64,000 nucleotides of DNA from Sapria himalayana (GCA_029783825.1 JAREIK010014481.1:1-64000); one strand, 5' to 3'. Positions 35,410 through 49,099 are shown, numbered from the stretch's first letter. The notes: generated by a model from the sequence alone, not told the origin. Program-made: numbers and translations.

Positions 35410-38400
35410 CATAACTATCATCCTCCAATGATTCTTCTGACATTTCATATGATTCTAATAGATGTTCCAACTTATCTATAGATATAAAATGATCATCTTA
35501 AATTTCCATAAGGCCATCATTTGAGTCACATCAATTTTCTAGATCTTCATCTACATGCACAAGCTCAATATTATTTATGTCAAAATTTGATCAAGCACTG
35601 ATTTTGCCAATGACCCACCAGTCACTCTTATCACGAGATAAACTCGGATATGTATTATAATATACTTGTGTGGATTAAAATGGCATAATAAATGGCACAT
35701 ATTGATTATATCTGCATTTATGGTTAACATCCACTAGCTTATACTCAGAATGAATCTTTGTAACCACATTTCATGTAGGATCAAACCACTCACATATCAC
35801 ACTTTAATAATACAATCTTATTATTTTCGAGTCCAGGATACTATAACTCAATAATTTCAGCAAGTTGACCATAATAATCAATCTCATCTTCACTATAACT
35901 AAAGCCTTTAATGCATACACCACTATTCATTGTTTCTTTAGAAGAACCATATCTGATTGTGTGAAATTTATATCCATTGATAAAATACCTAGGATAGGTA
36001 GTCAAATATCTAAACGGGCCTTTAATTTGATTCTAAATGAATATGTTGGAATCTCCATTTGAAGGATCATTTGCATGTTGCATAAATTATACAAATGATG
36101 TTAATAACTAAAATATATTAATAGATCAATTAATTCAAAAAATTATAACTTAATAATTCTTACATAGTTTTTGAACTAATTCGCAAATTTTGTTTCTAGC
36201 ATAGAATCCACCTCATGTAAAGAAATGGTTGGTTGTCTATGTTTTAACTGCTCAACATAAACACTACACAAATATAAATAGAGAGAGAATAATGTATATC
36301 AATTTTTAATTATTCCGTAAGAACAAAATTAAACTATGATTAAACCTACAACCATGTTGGGTATACATACTCAATATATCGTGCAGGCTACTCACAATTA
36401 AGTAAAACCTAGCTCCGAGTTACTTTGTACTCTTCATCTGTCATACATATTTTCTTTGCACTTTTAAATACTCTTCTAGGGTGCTTGAAGATAGATAGTT
36501 TGTCCACATATTCATCTTCTACCAGTACACGATCTTCATTATTCCGAGGCACATTTCTATTTTTTGTATTGACATGATCCTCAAAATAATAACAAAAAGA
36601 TGATGCTTCTTCTACTAAATATGCATTGTAAATTGAACCTTCAACTTTTGATTTGTTTCTAACATTCAATTTCAACTTATGAAGATACCTACAACCATTA
36701 TGGTAGGTTTCAATTAAATCAAATTACAATATTAATTTATGCTTGAAATAATAAACATAGCTACTTAAATTTATTTATCTCTCAAAATGATACATCCACC
36801 TATATTCCACTAGCCAGGCTATCCTTGGTTCATATGCCAAATGGACTAATAAATGCTCCATTGAGTCAAAAAAAACTCAGTGGGAATATTCATTCAAGCT
36901 TACAAAGAATGAGAGGATGTCATTCTCCAGTTTCACCATGTCATCTATTTTGAATGTGGTTGCAGTTCCCTATTTGTAGAAAAAACAAAGTTCTATAAGG
37001 ACCTTCCAAACACTTAGGAGAAGTAATTCACAGAAAGTAATTGGTAAATCTCTACATAAATACATGATAGTTTTTGCTTTCCATTCCAAATAACTTAAGA
37101 TTCTCATTATCCACACATCTGCCCATATTTGAGATATAACCATTAGGGAATTTCAAATTTTATACTCATTCACAGAATGTGTGCCTTGCCTTCTTATCAA
37201 GTGTGTAACAAGCTTTAGGGAATTTTCATGTAGCCTCGTTTAGTTACAATTTAGGATGCAAATAGTAATAATTAACTTTTGTTTTAATTTTAAAGTGTCC
37301 TTTGTTTTTCTCTCTACATAAAGGATAGTGTTTAAAACATTTTCAAATAGATTTTGTTCAATATGCATCACAACCAATATTTGATGGATAAAATTGGACT
37401 TCCAATAGGGCAAGTCCCAAAAAATACTGTGTTTCCACCTGCCAAATATTTTGCATATTGGTCCATTAGTTCTAGTAACATTCATTTTAGTTAACTTCTT
37501 CAGACCCAAACTCTTAATCTCTGTCAAGATATCTTTTAATGAACCAACAACTAGTACACTATTATCACTAATTTATTTTTTGAAATGTAGTTATATTTTG
37601 GCGAAATGGATGATTTGTAGGTAGAAATCTCAAAGGCAGTCTTCCAACCAGACAATATTGTATATACAAAAAATCACTTACCATCCACATAAGGGTTGCC
37701 CGCATAATGAAATTTTGCTTCTTAGAGATGTCATATGTATTCAAGCCATCATCCCACAAATTTTTTAACTCTATTATAAAAGGATATAAGAAAACATCCA
37801 ACATTTCTTTCGGATTTTTTGGCCCTAGAATCACTATTGACAGAAACATATATTGCTCCTTTATACGCAACCATGTTGGAAAATTATAATGTGTTGCTAT
37901 TACTAGCCATGTTGAATACTATTGTACAGATTGACCAAAAGGTTGAAACCATCAGTGTAGAGACCCAATCTCACATTTCAACTTTCAACTACAAAATCTT
38001 GATCTATATGATTAAAATACTTTCAAGCAAGTGAATTTGATGGATGACGCATCACCCCTTCTTCAACCTCATGCTCAGAATGCCACCTCATATCATGTGC
38101 TGTAGCATTTGATGCATATAGTCTCTATAATCGAGGAATTAAATGAAAGTAATACATCTTTTTAAATGCAACTTTCATCTTTTGTCACATATCTTCAACA
38201 AGAAGCACCTATTTAAACTGAGGTTGATTAGAAAACTTACAGCTAATTAAATTACTATCACCACCCCAATATAACTTACATCCATTGAAACAATAATCTA
38301 TTTTTTCAACTAGTACCCCCATACCTCATAATAACTTCTTAGTGCTGTAAAAGTTATTAGTGACCAAATTATTATCCGGAATAATCTCATTCATGAGTTC

Positions 38401-38954
38401 TATCACCTGATCAAATAATTTCTCAGACATATGATTTTCTAATTTTTTGACTATAAGTCGAGCCACAAGTGACAATTGCGAATGTTTTTTACAATTAGGC
38501 AACAAATCAGTTTTTATAACTTTAAGCATATCAAATATTTTTTCTGAGCTTTAGGATTAGATGGTTCATCCATGTAATTCATATTAAATTCACCATCAGC
38601 AGCTTCCATGACCATTCTATGGTATGTGTTTGATGCTTATTCACTACATGCATATGATTCTTTACCCTCATTTCAGTCAATGTTCAAAGTCATTATACTT
38701 TCCCCATGATAAATCCAAACAAAATAATTTGATACAAAGCCATATTTAACCACTTGGCATCTTATAGTGTTTTCATCACGAAATGACATATTTTAACACT
38801 TGTAGTTATTACATGGACACTTAATTTTATTTCCTTCCATCAATCTCAGTCGACTACATGCAAAGTTGATGAAAGTTCCTAGCCCACTCAAAAAATCTTG
38901 ATTAAAAATTCTATTCATAAAACTTTTGTACATCCACTGATGATCTGAACTCAT
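35410..38954 (-). pseudogene. TNP2-family CACTA transposase, multiply interrupted
   Basis: TNP2 is the En/Spm-type transposase that recognises and cuts element ends. Minus-strand order: start MSSDHQWMYKSFMNRIF, then GLGTFINFACSRLRLMEGNK, then KCPCNN (transposase-associated domain), a stop, FRDENTIRCQVVKYGFVSNY; then LLPNCKKHSQLSLVARLIVK; LLRGMGVLVEKIDYC; MRWHSEHEVEEGVMRHP; NVRLGLYTDGFNLFG; LSIVILGPKNPKEMLDVFLY; WDDGLNTYDISKKQNF (Transposase_21 core, 37900-37570); HQILVVMHIEQNLFENVLNT; LNVRNKSKVEGSIYNAYLVE (DUF4218 region, about 36640); YFINGYKFHTIRYGS and NSGVCIKG (DUF4216 region, about 35950); acidic tail ending MSEESLEDDSYAHN. More than ten stops and frameshifts. All domains are present in the right order, so this was once a full gene. 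Confidence 0.9.
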
Positions 38955-38959
38955 TTTGC

Positions 38960-39640
38960 TTTGTTATATTTGCAAATAATAATGTTCAATCATAATTCTT
39001 GATGAAACATACAATGAAATCAAATAATACTAATAATTAAATAAAATTACTTACAGATAAATATGCAAAGATAAAATATCATGAATATTGAGGCAATGCA
39101 TTTGTACAATCTACATGAATAAACAAAGCATTTATTAGCCCACTAAAAAATAAAAGATATCACGCTATTACTAGATGAAGGGATCAAACCACGTGAATGA
39201 GGATGGACATGAAAGAGAAATAAAAAAAAGGAATTGAAAGTTTGAAGGAGTAAGCTTCTCACTTCTCAATGAAGATCTAAGAGAAAAATTTCTACTATGA
39301 TTTGACTCAATTTTTGAATATTATAATAAAAAAGAATGAAAAAATTAATGGAATGAAAATCTAATTCCAAGAACTCTTGGCACATGAATTAATAAAGAAT
39401 TTAGACATGAACAAAGACAAATTTCGACTAGAAAACATATCATACAAAGTATTCAACTAGGAAATATAGATGTGAAGCTAGCTACAATTACAGATTCATA
39501 GCATTACAAATATAGACATATTAGAGATTCAAAGAATTATAAATATTAAAATTAACATAATGAAGGAACACTTATATAACTATAAGACAATTTGACAGAT
39601 AAGTGAATGGATGATACATGTTTACTTATTGTGTTTATAT
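38960..39640. other. 5' flank of TNP2, non-coding
   Basis: AT-rich. No ORF, no repeat recognised. Presumably the former promoter and leader of the TNP2 gene. Confidence 0.3.
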
Positions 39641-39935
39641 GCATAATAATTTATGCATAATGTGTTTGTGCATAATATGTTTATGCATAAATAGATGATG
39701 CATAACATTTTAATGCATGAACATATTTTTTATTCATAACATGTTGATGAATAAACAATATGCATAACATTTTGCTATATGCATAAACATGAAATACATT
39801 TAACATGATACTATGTATGTGTTATTATGCATAAAAATATGTTTTTGCTTAAAAACATTAGGCATTACTTTTTTATGCATTATATTTATGCATAAATATG
39901 TGTTTGAGCATAACAAGTTTATGCATAAATAAATA
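39640..39935. repeat. Dispersed TATGCATAA palindromic repeats
   Basis: About fifteen copies of ATGCATAA or TTATGCAT at irregular 12-25-bp spacing, often GTTTATGCATAA. The core ATGCAT is self-complementary. Lies upstream (on the minus strand) of TNP2, so it could be a regulatory or protein-binding cluster, but only the repetition itself is seen. Confidence 0.65.
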
Positions 39936-40890
39936 TAATTTATTATCTAATAATAGAAGGGTAATTAAGGGTTTTAGATTTTGGGAAAAAATGACCCAAA
40001 TCATATATAATTTTGATTTGGGTCCCTAAAAGTTAAAAAAAAATAGTGAAATTATAATTAGTTTCATTGTATAATCTTTTAACATAATTTTCCCTTTTTT
40101 ATCATGTTTTATCTATTTTTTTTACCATCATATATCATACGATTTATCCTATAATATACTTATAAATATATATATAGTTTTTTATTTTTATTTTTTATAA
40201 TTTGTATAAGAAAATCAATTATGTGGTAAACATGCCTACATATGATAAAGTTATTTGAAAACTAATTTTTTTGTGCCTAAAATAAAAATGTACCTATTTA
40301 TTATATTAATATATATCATTGTGAAAAATAATATTTTTACAAGTATTTACCCAGTAGAAAATATATTAAATAAATTTTTAATTTTTGTAAAACCACACTA
40401 AACATCTATTTTCATTTTAAGTGAGTTGATAAAATATCTTTAGAAAATGGTATCTTGATATATATTTTTCACATATGATATTATTCAAATTGATAAAACT
40501 AATAAAGTTTTAGGTTGAAAATTATTTAGACTACATGATGAATTAGAGCGAAATTTTAAAATTAATAAAATAAAGATAAAATATTGGAAAGACTAGTTTC
40601 CATTTGGTTAAGAGAAAAATATTATAAAATAATTATTTGATAATTCATAATTAATATTTCAAACTATTGAACTACTACAAATACGTTATTTATATGCTTA
40701 CTATAATATAAATATATATAGTAAAAAACTTGTGTGTAAAAGGATAATTGACTTAGTTTTAGGTTGCATTAGGACACTTCCCAATTAAATCCTTAACAAT
40801 AGCCAATAGCCAACAAGCAATTTGCACATCCACACTGCTCAACACAAATACCAACACCTATTTTGTGATTAACATCCAAAACCACAAGAC
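39935..40890. other. AT-rich interval, nothing recognised
   Basis: No gene, tandem repeat or paralogous block noticed. The last 100 bp before the GATA array are less AT-rich. Confidence 0.3.
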
Positions 40891-42301
40891 TGATTGACAG
40901 ATAGAAAGAGAGAATATTGTTAGATAGATAGACAGATAGATTGACAAATAAATAGATAGACAGATATATAAAGAGACTAATGGATAGATAGATAGATAGA
41001 TAGCCAGCAAGACAATCATATAGATAAATAGATAGACAGACAAATAGACAAATAGATTGATAAATAGATAGATAGACTAAAAGATAGATAGATAAAAAGA
41101 TAGATAGACATGCAAATATAAAGTCTGATAAAAAGATTGATAGACAGGCGGATAAAAAAATAGAATGAAAGATATAAAGATAGAGAGATTGACACATAGA
41201 TTGTTGGATAGATAGATTAATAGATAGTTGGATATAAAGATGGATAGATAGGTAGAAAGATAGATAAATAGATGGATAGATGGATGGATAGATAGATTGA
41301 TAGACAATCAGATAGATAAATACACAGATAAATAGATAGATAGAAAAATAGATAGTTATATTGATAGATAGATTAATAATTAGATTGATAGATAGATTAT
41401 AGGTAGATTGATAGAAAAATTGATAGATAGATTGATAGATAAATAGATATTCAGATTGATATATAGATGGATAGACTAATATATATACAAATAGATATAT
41501 GGAAATATAAATATGTAGAAAGACAAATAGATAAACACATAGATAGAGAGATAGATAGATATATAGATAAATAGATAAATAAATATATAGTTAGATAGAT
41601 AGATAGATAGATTAATTGAAAGTTTGATAGATTGATTTATAAACAAATTGATTGATAGATTGATAAACAAATTGATATATAATGCCTTAGATAGGCAGAT
41701 AGATAGATAGATAGATGTACAAATAGATAGATAGATAAATAATTAGATAAACAAATAGATAGATAGATATACAGATAGATATATAGATAAATAGATAGAT
41801 AGATAGATAGATAGATAAATAGATAGATTGATAGATATATAGAAAAATAGATTGACAGATAAATAGACAAATAAATAGATACATAGAAAGATAGAGAGAT
41901 TGATAGCCAGATAGATTGATAGAAATATAGATAGATACATAGATAGACAGATTGATAGATAGATATATAGACAGATGATAGATATATAAATAGATACATA
42001 GTTATACAAATAGATAGAAAAATACCTAAATAGAGAGATAGACAAAATATATAAATAGATATACATATATAGATAGATAATCAAATTTATATATAGACAG
42101 ATAGACACACACACACATATATATATAGGTAGACACGTGGATATATATTGATAAATATATAGATAGACAGATAGATTGGCACATAGATAGACATATAGAT
42201 AGACAAATAAATAGATATATAAATAAACATATAGATAGACAGATAGATATAGAGATATATAGACAGATAGATACATGGATTAATATAAAGAAAGATAGAC
42301 A

Positions 42302-42336
<35 letters not shown>

Positions 42337-42570
42337 ATTATATATATATATTTATTTAATATATTATATCGATAGATAGATAGATAGATTGACAGATTGG
42401 TAGACAGATAGATAGTAAAATATATAGAGTTAGATATATAGATAGATAGATAGATAGATAAATAGCAAGATAGATAGAGAGATGATATACAAAAAGTGAT
42501 ATAGATAGATAGACACATATATAAATAGACAGATAGATAGATAGATACATAGTCAGCTATATAGATAGTC
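40891..42570. repeat. 1.7-kb GATA array inside E3
   Basis: GATA/GACA/GATT words on the + strand with an AT run at about 42308-42350. Same tetranucleotide family as the left-hand arrays but on the opposite strand. The only array here not flanked by a CACTA end. Minus-strand Ile/Tyr/Leu frames are by-products. Confidence 0.95.
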
Positions 42571-42639
42571 AGTAATCAGTTAGATCAGAAAATAATTAGT
42601 AATTATGAACTTAGCAAATAGATGGAGGGTTTTCCTTGA

Positions 42640-44290
42640 AATTCGACTTCTAGACTAGGCATGAATCATGATGATATTTTATTTGCATGTCTCGCCATTA
42701 TGTAAATTTTTATGTATAAAATTAATAATTTTTTTCTATCCAGTCAGTAGATCAGAAAATTAAGATTAGAGTCACTGGCCATAAGATTATCTAGCACTTT
42801 GAGAGATATTATTTGCTCTAAATAAGCTACAACTACATTTGTCATTTTCTCCTAGTATAAACTCTAATTCTTAGGTAGTCAAATATCCTAATTTTTGGAT
42901 TATAATGATCAGGAAATAGAATAATTCCGCGTTGTCTATTGAATCATCTAAACTCAAAGTAAATTTTCTCTCATTGAAAGTTAGACTCTCTTTAGAGTCA
43001 ATCTGATTTATACTTTTTGATACATATTATGACTCAGTCCGAATATTATCATAATGTAAACCAATAAGTTCAGTTGTACCTAATACATGTCCATGTCACT
43101 TTACTAGAGGTACAATCCAAGTGGGATAACAGAAGTGTAAGTAAAAGTAAATGATCCAAATATGTTTTATGGATTCTTATTCTTCAGACTCGCTAAAAAA
43201 TAAATATGCTCAAAAAAATAATGTTAGTACTCACTAATATTATATCAAACTCTTATTATAAAATGTGGATCCTTTTTATTTTATGTACTAAAGTAACTAA
43301 GAAAGATTAAACTCAAAATTTTTGGTTTCATCTTATGTTTTATGGAGATATTATGAAAAAATAAATGTTTTTAAAAATTATGAAGAAAGTTAAATGTTGT
43401 ATCTCTATTATGCATAATCTGATAGAGTATAATGTAAGAAATAATATAAGAGGGTAACTATTTGATGAGTTAATTTTGGTTGATTTATAGATTATCTAAA
43501 ATATTTCAATTAAATATTTATTCTTTCTTTTTAATAAGCCTATTTTTGTGAAAGATTGTAACATGGGAAGTCTAATGTATGATTTTATGATTCAAATAGT
43601 AAATTTTATAACTGTTTGATACATATATTTTAATATATGATTATTTTTTAAATATTTGTATAAATTATTTATTTTACTATTTTATAAAATAATGTTTAAA
43701 AGTATGATATAAAGTGAAATAGAAATAATTCCTACATGATGCACATGTTTCTTTTTCTTAGTATAAATTCTAAATTATGGGTGGTAAATTATCTAGTTTC
43801 CAACTCATGACTAGGAACTATAGTAAATTAATATACTATTTATTATGTCATCTGGACTCAAGGTAAATTACCTTTTACATGAAAATCTCACTTTATTCAA
43901 AGTTGATATGATTATATTTGCCAGAGCAAATGATGATCCCATACTCATAGGTGGGTAATCATAATTTGAACCAATAAGTTCATATGCAGCTGATGGTGAT
44001 CCTCTCTAGTCTCTTATAACTGGAAATTTAAGTGGGTTATAGGGGAATGAGGAAAAATAATGAGTCTGATTAAATCTTTAGATTATTATTCTTCCTAAAT
44101 TCACTAAAAAATTAGTTTTGCTTTAAAAATATTTCATCACTCTCTAATATTATTCTAGACATTAATGAAAAATACTTGTACTTTTTTATATACTAAAATA
44201 ATCAAGAAAAATAAATAAAATAATTAATTTTAGAATCTCTAGAAAACATGCTAAATAATTTTTATATGATTCAAAATTTGAAAGGACACA
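42640..44290. repeat. Pair of diverged direct repeats
   Basis: About 42740-43300 and 43740-44260 align by eye: AGTATAAACTCTAATTC/AGTATAAATTCTAAATT, AATCATCTAAACTCAAAGTAAA/GTCATCTGGACTCAAGGTAAA, and GTAAACCAATAAGTTCA/TTGAACCAATAAGTTCA. Spacing about 1 kb. Could be two old LTRs or a tandemly duplicated non-coding repeat. No coding sequence between them. Confidence 0.45.
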
Positions 44291-44314
44291 CAGTCAAAAA
44301 TGATTGAAGAATAG

Positions 44315-44465
44315 ATAAACACTTACACACTCTATCACACACTATCACAAACTTGCGCACACAGTATCATACACTATCACACACTTGTGCACACACTATC
44401 ACACACTTGCGCACACACTATCACACACTTGCACACACACTGTCACACACTTGCACATGAATATG
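44315..44465. repeat. ACACTATCACACACTTGCGCAC minisatellite
   Basis: Six to seven tandem units of about 22-24 bp, each pairing CACTATCACACAC with TTG(C/T)GCACA. Confidence 0.85.
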
Positions 44466-44499
44466 TACATATGCGCATGAAATTGAACACATTGTTACA

Positions 44500-44830
44500 C
44501 TTTGCACCATCTACATTGATGTAGTTGGCATTGATGTACATCTCATGCAATGGCCATGCGATGGAGAGGTGGGAGGGCATACATTATGTGTGCCTTCTTT
44601 GGAAAGAGGTATTGTACACACATGCAATGTTACACACAGTGCATCTGTGATCGTGATGTTACTATCAACATGCACTTCTCTCTCTACAAAACATAGTATT
44701 TGTGCTCTTTGAGGTACTGGCTCTAATAACATGCTGAAAATAAATTCAAAATATCAATACTACCCATGAAAAATAATGTACAATGATGTATCCTTATATA
44801 ATGGGCAATATGAATTGGGATAGCTCATAT
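44500..44830 (-). mobile_element. Possible Ty1/copia LTR end plus primer-binding site
   Basis: On the minus strand a TATATAAGGATAC stretch is followed about 75 bases later by TTTTCAGCA and then TGTTATTAGAGCCAG from 44731. This differs by two bases from TGGTATCAGAGCCAG, the initiator-Met-tRNA-complementary site that follows the 5' LTR of many plant copia elements. A 73-residue frame follows, without a recognisable gag motif. I see no matching second LTR, so it is a remnant at best. Confidence 0.4.
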
Positions 44831-46660
44831 GTCAAGTATTCTCATATGTAATAAAATAAACAACAAATAAAAAAAATTTGTAAAACTATAAACAAATGGT
44901 AACTATAATAACTATTAAAATAATATATATTAAATAAATAATGTCGATTTTGATTATTTTTTAGATATGTGCTCATGTCTGGTATTAGATCTCTCTTTGA
45001 AATATTTAGTAAGATAATTTTTTTGTCCGTTGGATTTGTGTGAGCAAGTATTCATTCGATCTGATACATTTAGAAGAAAAATGAAAGCTCACTAGAGATA
45101 AAATTAGAAAGAAGTTAGGATATTTTATCATATTTATTGATAATTATATAGGTTTTACTTGTTTTTTTTTAATTTTAAATTACATTTTTTTTAATTTAAA
45201 TCATATTTTTTTTATTTTCAGTCATTTCATAAAAAGATATAAAATCATCTTAATGAAAATTTAAAAAAAATATTAGAAGTAATAATGTATTAGATAGTTT
45301 TCATACTTTATGTATGAATCTTGAGGTTATATACCAGACTTCATGTATGGATACATCATCATCGAATGAGATTTTAAAAAGGATGAATAGATAATTGATT
45401 GAGACAACTCAGATTTTTAATCGAAGTATTTTGAATTAGTCTTTTGGAAATGTATTAATCAAATCTATTTTATCAATTGTATATTTTTTTAATCATTTCT
45501 TATTATATGTATTTTTAAATCATTTATTTTGGAAAAAGAAATTATTTAATATCTTTCAGAGTATTTTGGTGTGTTTGTTTTGTTCATCTTTTTTTCCTAT
45601 GACAAGATAAGGTAATACCTAGTACTTTGAGATTTAATTTTCTTGGTTAATCTAGTATCTAAAAAGTATGCTAGTAATTATAACCAGAATCTAATTGAGT
45701 ATTAGTAAATATTGATATTTTTTTTAAGTTTGACTCATTTTTAAACAAGCCTAGAACAAGAGTCTAGATAATATATGTGAGTAAATTAATTTTTAGTCTT
45801 TCCTGAGCCTCCAATGAGGTGGGATGATCACTCATCGATTACAATTGAATTTTGTTCACTTAATGATAATATTTATATGAAATCATCCTATTGACAAATA
45901 AGTATAGATCAAGTTAACCCTAGAGAGAGTGAAGTTTCACAAGAAAATAAATATCTCTTGAGTCCATACACCTTGGTAATCCTCGAGTCTACTCTATTTA
46001 TGGCTCATGATGATTTATAGACTACAAGACTTGATTGTACAAAACATAGAGTTCGTATTGAGAAGGGACATTCATAGCATGTTCAGAGCATCTAAAAGTC
46101 TCCCATGTAGCCATGTGTTCTGAACATCAATTCCTATGATATTAGTCTTCTAATCACTCTTCAAAATAAAGTGAAGATTACACCCAGCATCATATTGTAT
46201 AGGTATTTTTGTACTGTGATACTCATGTCTCATTCTCAAATATTATCTCATTTAAGATGATATCATGTCTTATTATTGCCTCTCTAAGATATGTCATAGG
46301 TGGGTGTTCATTATGAAAACATATCTAGATGAGGAGATAAATTATCATAAGATAAGATGTATTGTCAGCAGGCTTACTCATATATTTTATATTGATTATT
46401 AAAATATTTTTCTCTAAACTTGATAAAATAGTCATCATAGAGATTTTTATTTCTTTCGTGGCCTCCCACAGTTAGAATTAATCTTAATATAGATATCCAA
46501 CACGCCATGTCAAGTGGAATGTCATTTGTTAGGCGTAGTCTTGCCATTGTGTCATGCCTAGCATTACATGGCTCTGAAAATGGCAAGCTATTATGGCTTG
46601 TCGGCTGCAAGGATCATGTCAGGCCAAACCTTGACATGCTTGCACACAATGCATGCAGCT
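44830..46660. other. AT-rich interval without recognised gene
   Basis: Contains LTR-like prose around 45790-46330 (CCTCCAATGAGGTGGGATGATC, CATAGGTGGGTGTTCATTATG) that vaguely echoes GATCCCATACTCATAGGTGGG in 43935-43960. No protein motif found on either strand. Confidence 0.3.
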
Positions 46661-46830
46661 AACCTAAATTCATTTCAATCTAGCATGTATTCATTTTAGG
46701 ATAGCATGACAGCATGAATTCATTCTAGACTAGTAGGGGTTCATTATAGGCTAGCTTGATTCATTTTGAGTTGGCCCAGGTTCAATCTAAGCTAGCCCAA
46801 GTTCATTCTAGCATAACTTGGAATAAGGGT
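46660..46830. repeat. TTCATTCTAGGCTAGC minisatellite, block 1
   Basis: About seven imperfect units of 20-25 bp (ATTCATTTTAGGATAGCATG, GTTCATTATAGGCTAGCTTG and so on). A second block lies at 47240-47465, separated by a GC-rich segment. Confidence 0.75.
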
Positions 46831-47235
46831 GTCAAATGAGTCGGACGGCCCGGGCATGACCCAGATCAATAGTGCCTGGCCCAGCATGGCACAGTCCAGA
46901 ACCGTGCCTCAGGCTGAGCCGCCACAAGGCATGGTTTGTGCCCTACTGGGCCAGCATGAGTCATACCTCGTGTTGGTGCCAACGCATGGTAAATCTTTAT
47001 GGGCAATTTTATTATTTTTTTTAAATTTGACCACCCCATCACGGGCCGGTCTATTTTTTAAAAAACATTCGGTCACATGATTACTTTTTTTTGGTTTTCC
47101 TCTCTTTGTCATCCGGCATAGTGAGCATGATTGTGCACTTTGTCGTGCCGGTCATGCTACTATGCCTGGCACGGAATGGGATTTTAACCATGCCGTGCAT
47201 GGCATGACCGTGCTAAGAAAAAGTGGGAATGCCTG
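46830..47235. repeat. GC-rich GGCATGGC/GGCCCGGGC segment, possible hAT terminal region
   Basis: Begins AAGGGTGTCAAATGAGTCGG, then CGGCCCGGGCATGACC, and ends in repeated TGCCGTGCATGGCATGACC words. Plant hAT elements often start with (T/C)AGGGGTGTCAA followed by such GGCCCGG/GGCACG clusters. No hAT transposase or matching opposite end is visible. Short frames on both strands here (83 and 67 residues) lack known motifs. Confidence 0.3.
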
Positions 47236-47239
47236 CATG

Positions 47240-47465
47240 GCATGGCCAACTTCACACAACTAGCTCAGATTAATTCCAAGCTAGCTTGGATTCATTCTAG
47301 GCCAGCTCGACGTTATTCTAGGATAGCACGAGTTCATTCTAGGCTAACTCGGATTCATTCCATGCTAGAGTTCCATGCTAGCCTAGATTTGTTCCAGGCT
47401 AGCTTGTATTCTTTCCAAGTTAACGTGGGTTTATTTCAAAATAGCCTGCATTCAATTTAGACTAG
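47240..47465. repeat. TTCATTCTAGGCTAGC minisatellite, block 2
   Basis: About ten units of 20-23 bp: GATTCATTCTAGGCCAGCTC, GAGTTCATTCTAGGCTAACTC and so on. Period near 21 leaves a 72-residue + frame with repeated HSRxARxHSR; not considered a gene. Confidence 0.8.
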
Positions 47466-48340
47466 AGGTGTTAAATAGGTCATCACATGCTGGAATTACT
47501 CATTTTTTCACAACATAGCATGGTGGCGTTGTCCACCAGCCCAGCAAGGCATGATGAGCACAACAAAGTGCACTGCCATGCCCGACTATGTTGAACAACA
47601 ATGATGCACAGAAGAAAGAAGATTTTAATGTTTTAAATAATCTAATTTTTTTTTAATTTAAATTTTAATTAACCTTTGATTTTAAAATTGTTAATATTTT
47701 GAAAATTTTGCATTAGTTTATTCATTGTTATTCTAAATAATAAAAGTTAAATCATGATTACTTTCTAGTTAGGAGATAAAATCATAATTTTTTTTAGATT
47801 CAATAATTTTGGAAGTAGAAGAGAGAGATTAGAAAGAGAGAAAGAATGAAGTTTAAAATACATTTAATCACTCGATATGATATATTTGCCAAAAAGAAGA
47901 AGAGGTCTTTGTGATAATCATCATCACATGTTTCAGGCCATTGGATTGGATTTTTTTTATCCCGGTGGACTTCTTTGATTCACTGCCCACTAGTTTTCAC
48001 AGATGACAGATCAGACATTGTTATCACTTAGCACTTAGCACGGTGATTGTAACATGTGTAATAACTTTAACTGATTTGCTTTATTAACTATATGTTAAAA
48101 TTATCGCCATTGATATTAATGTGTTCCATAAACTTAAATGATAATAGATTATCTTTGTTACATTGTAAAAGTTTTTTTTTGCTTTTTTTTTTATTTTTTC
48201 TTATTCTTCTAAAACTTCTCCCTCAATTCTTCCTCAACAAAAACATTGAAAAGGTGCAATTAAAAAATTAGGTTCTTTTTATGTCATCTTTTTTTACTAC
48301 AAAGAACAAGAAAACAATTCATCACATACACTTGTGGTGT
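47465..48340. other. AT-rich interval, nothing firm
   Basis: Starts ACTAGAGGTGTTAAATAGG, a weak echo of the possible hAT tip at 46828. The remainder is AT-rich with T and A runs. No gene. Confidence 0.3.
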
Positions 48341-48545
48341 ATGTGTGTTTGTGTGTGTGTGTGTCTGTGTGTGCGCGTGCGTGTGTGCGCATGTGTTTCT
48401 TATGAATGTTTTGAAGCTTGAAAATAAAACTCAATTCACTTAGGTAGATGTTTTTATGGAAAGAAATATGGATAATATATATATATATATATATGCCTAC
48501 TTACATGCATGTATATGTGGTGTGTGTGTGTATGTGTGTGTGATT
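48335..48545. repeat. GT and AT dinucleotide cluster
   Basis: GT/GC-rich run (48335-48395), AT run (48474-48493), and a second GT run (48520-48542). Confidence 0.85.
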
Positions 48546-48546
48546 C

Positions 48547-49099
48547 TCATAGATTTAAGGAGTAATTATGTGTAAATATGAATATAAAGTGCATATACAT
48601 TTTGTAAGAGTTGTGTTTTACAAAGAGAATATTTTTTAAAATATATATATGAAGTGAAAATGTTAACAAATCATTTGGGTAATAATAAATGGGAAAATTA
48701 TACTTGGTTTGGGAAAATGAATAATTAATGTTTAGTGGTACTAAGTTTAACAAATTTTTTTGTCCCACTCAAACCTATCATCTTATTTTTGGTCATTTAT
48801 AAATTTTGAGGGTCTGGGTATAAGAAGGTAAGATACTCATACTAACAATATTGTGTCACAACTAATATAAAAAATTATGTTTATGTATCCCAAATAGAAT
48901 TATATTTGTTTTATAAATTAAAAAAATTATATTTCTTACAACAAATTGAAAAAATAATAATATCTTGGTGTATTGAAAATAATCAACCTCATTCTATCAT
49001 TTATCATAATATGTATGTATGTATGTATGTATCTAAAAAAATCAGCAACCCTCTTTTAAAGAAATATATAAAAGAAAGACGTTGGGTAATGGGTTAGAT

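Noticed and set aside
44511..44732. 73-aa minus-strand ORF as a gag start
   Set aside because: It begins inside the putative primer-binding site and has no gag motif. Kept only as part of the weak copia remnant.
46829..47112. 83-aa + and 67-aa - ORFs in the GC-rich segment
   Set aside because: Repetitive GGCATGGC composition with no recognisable domain. Overlapping frames on both strands suggest non-coding repeat.
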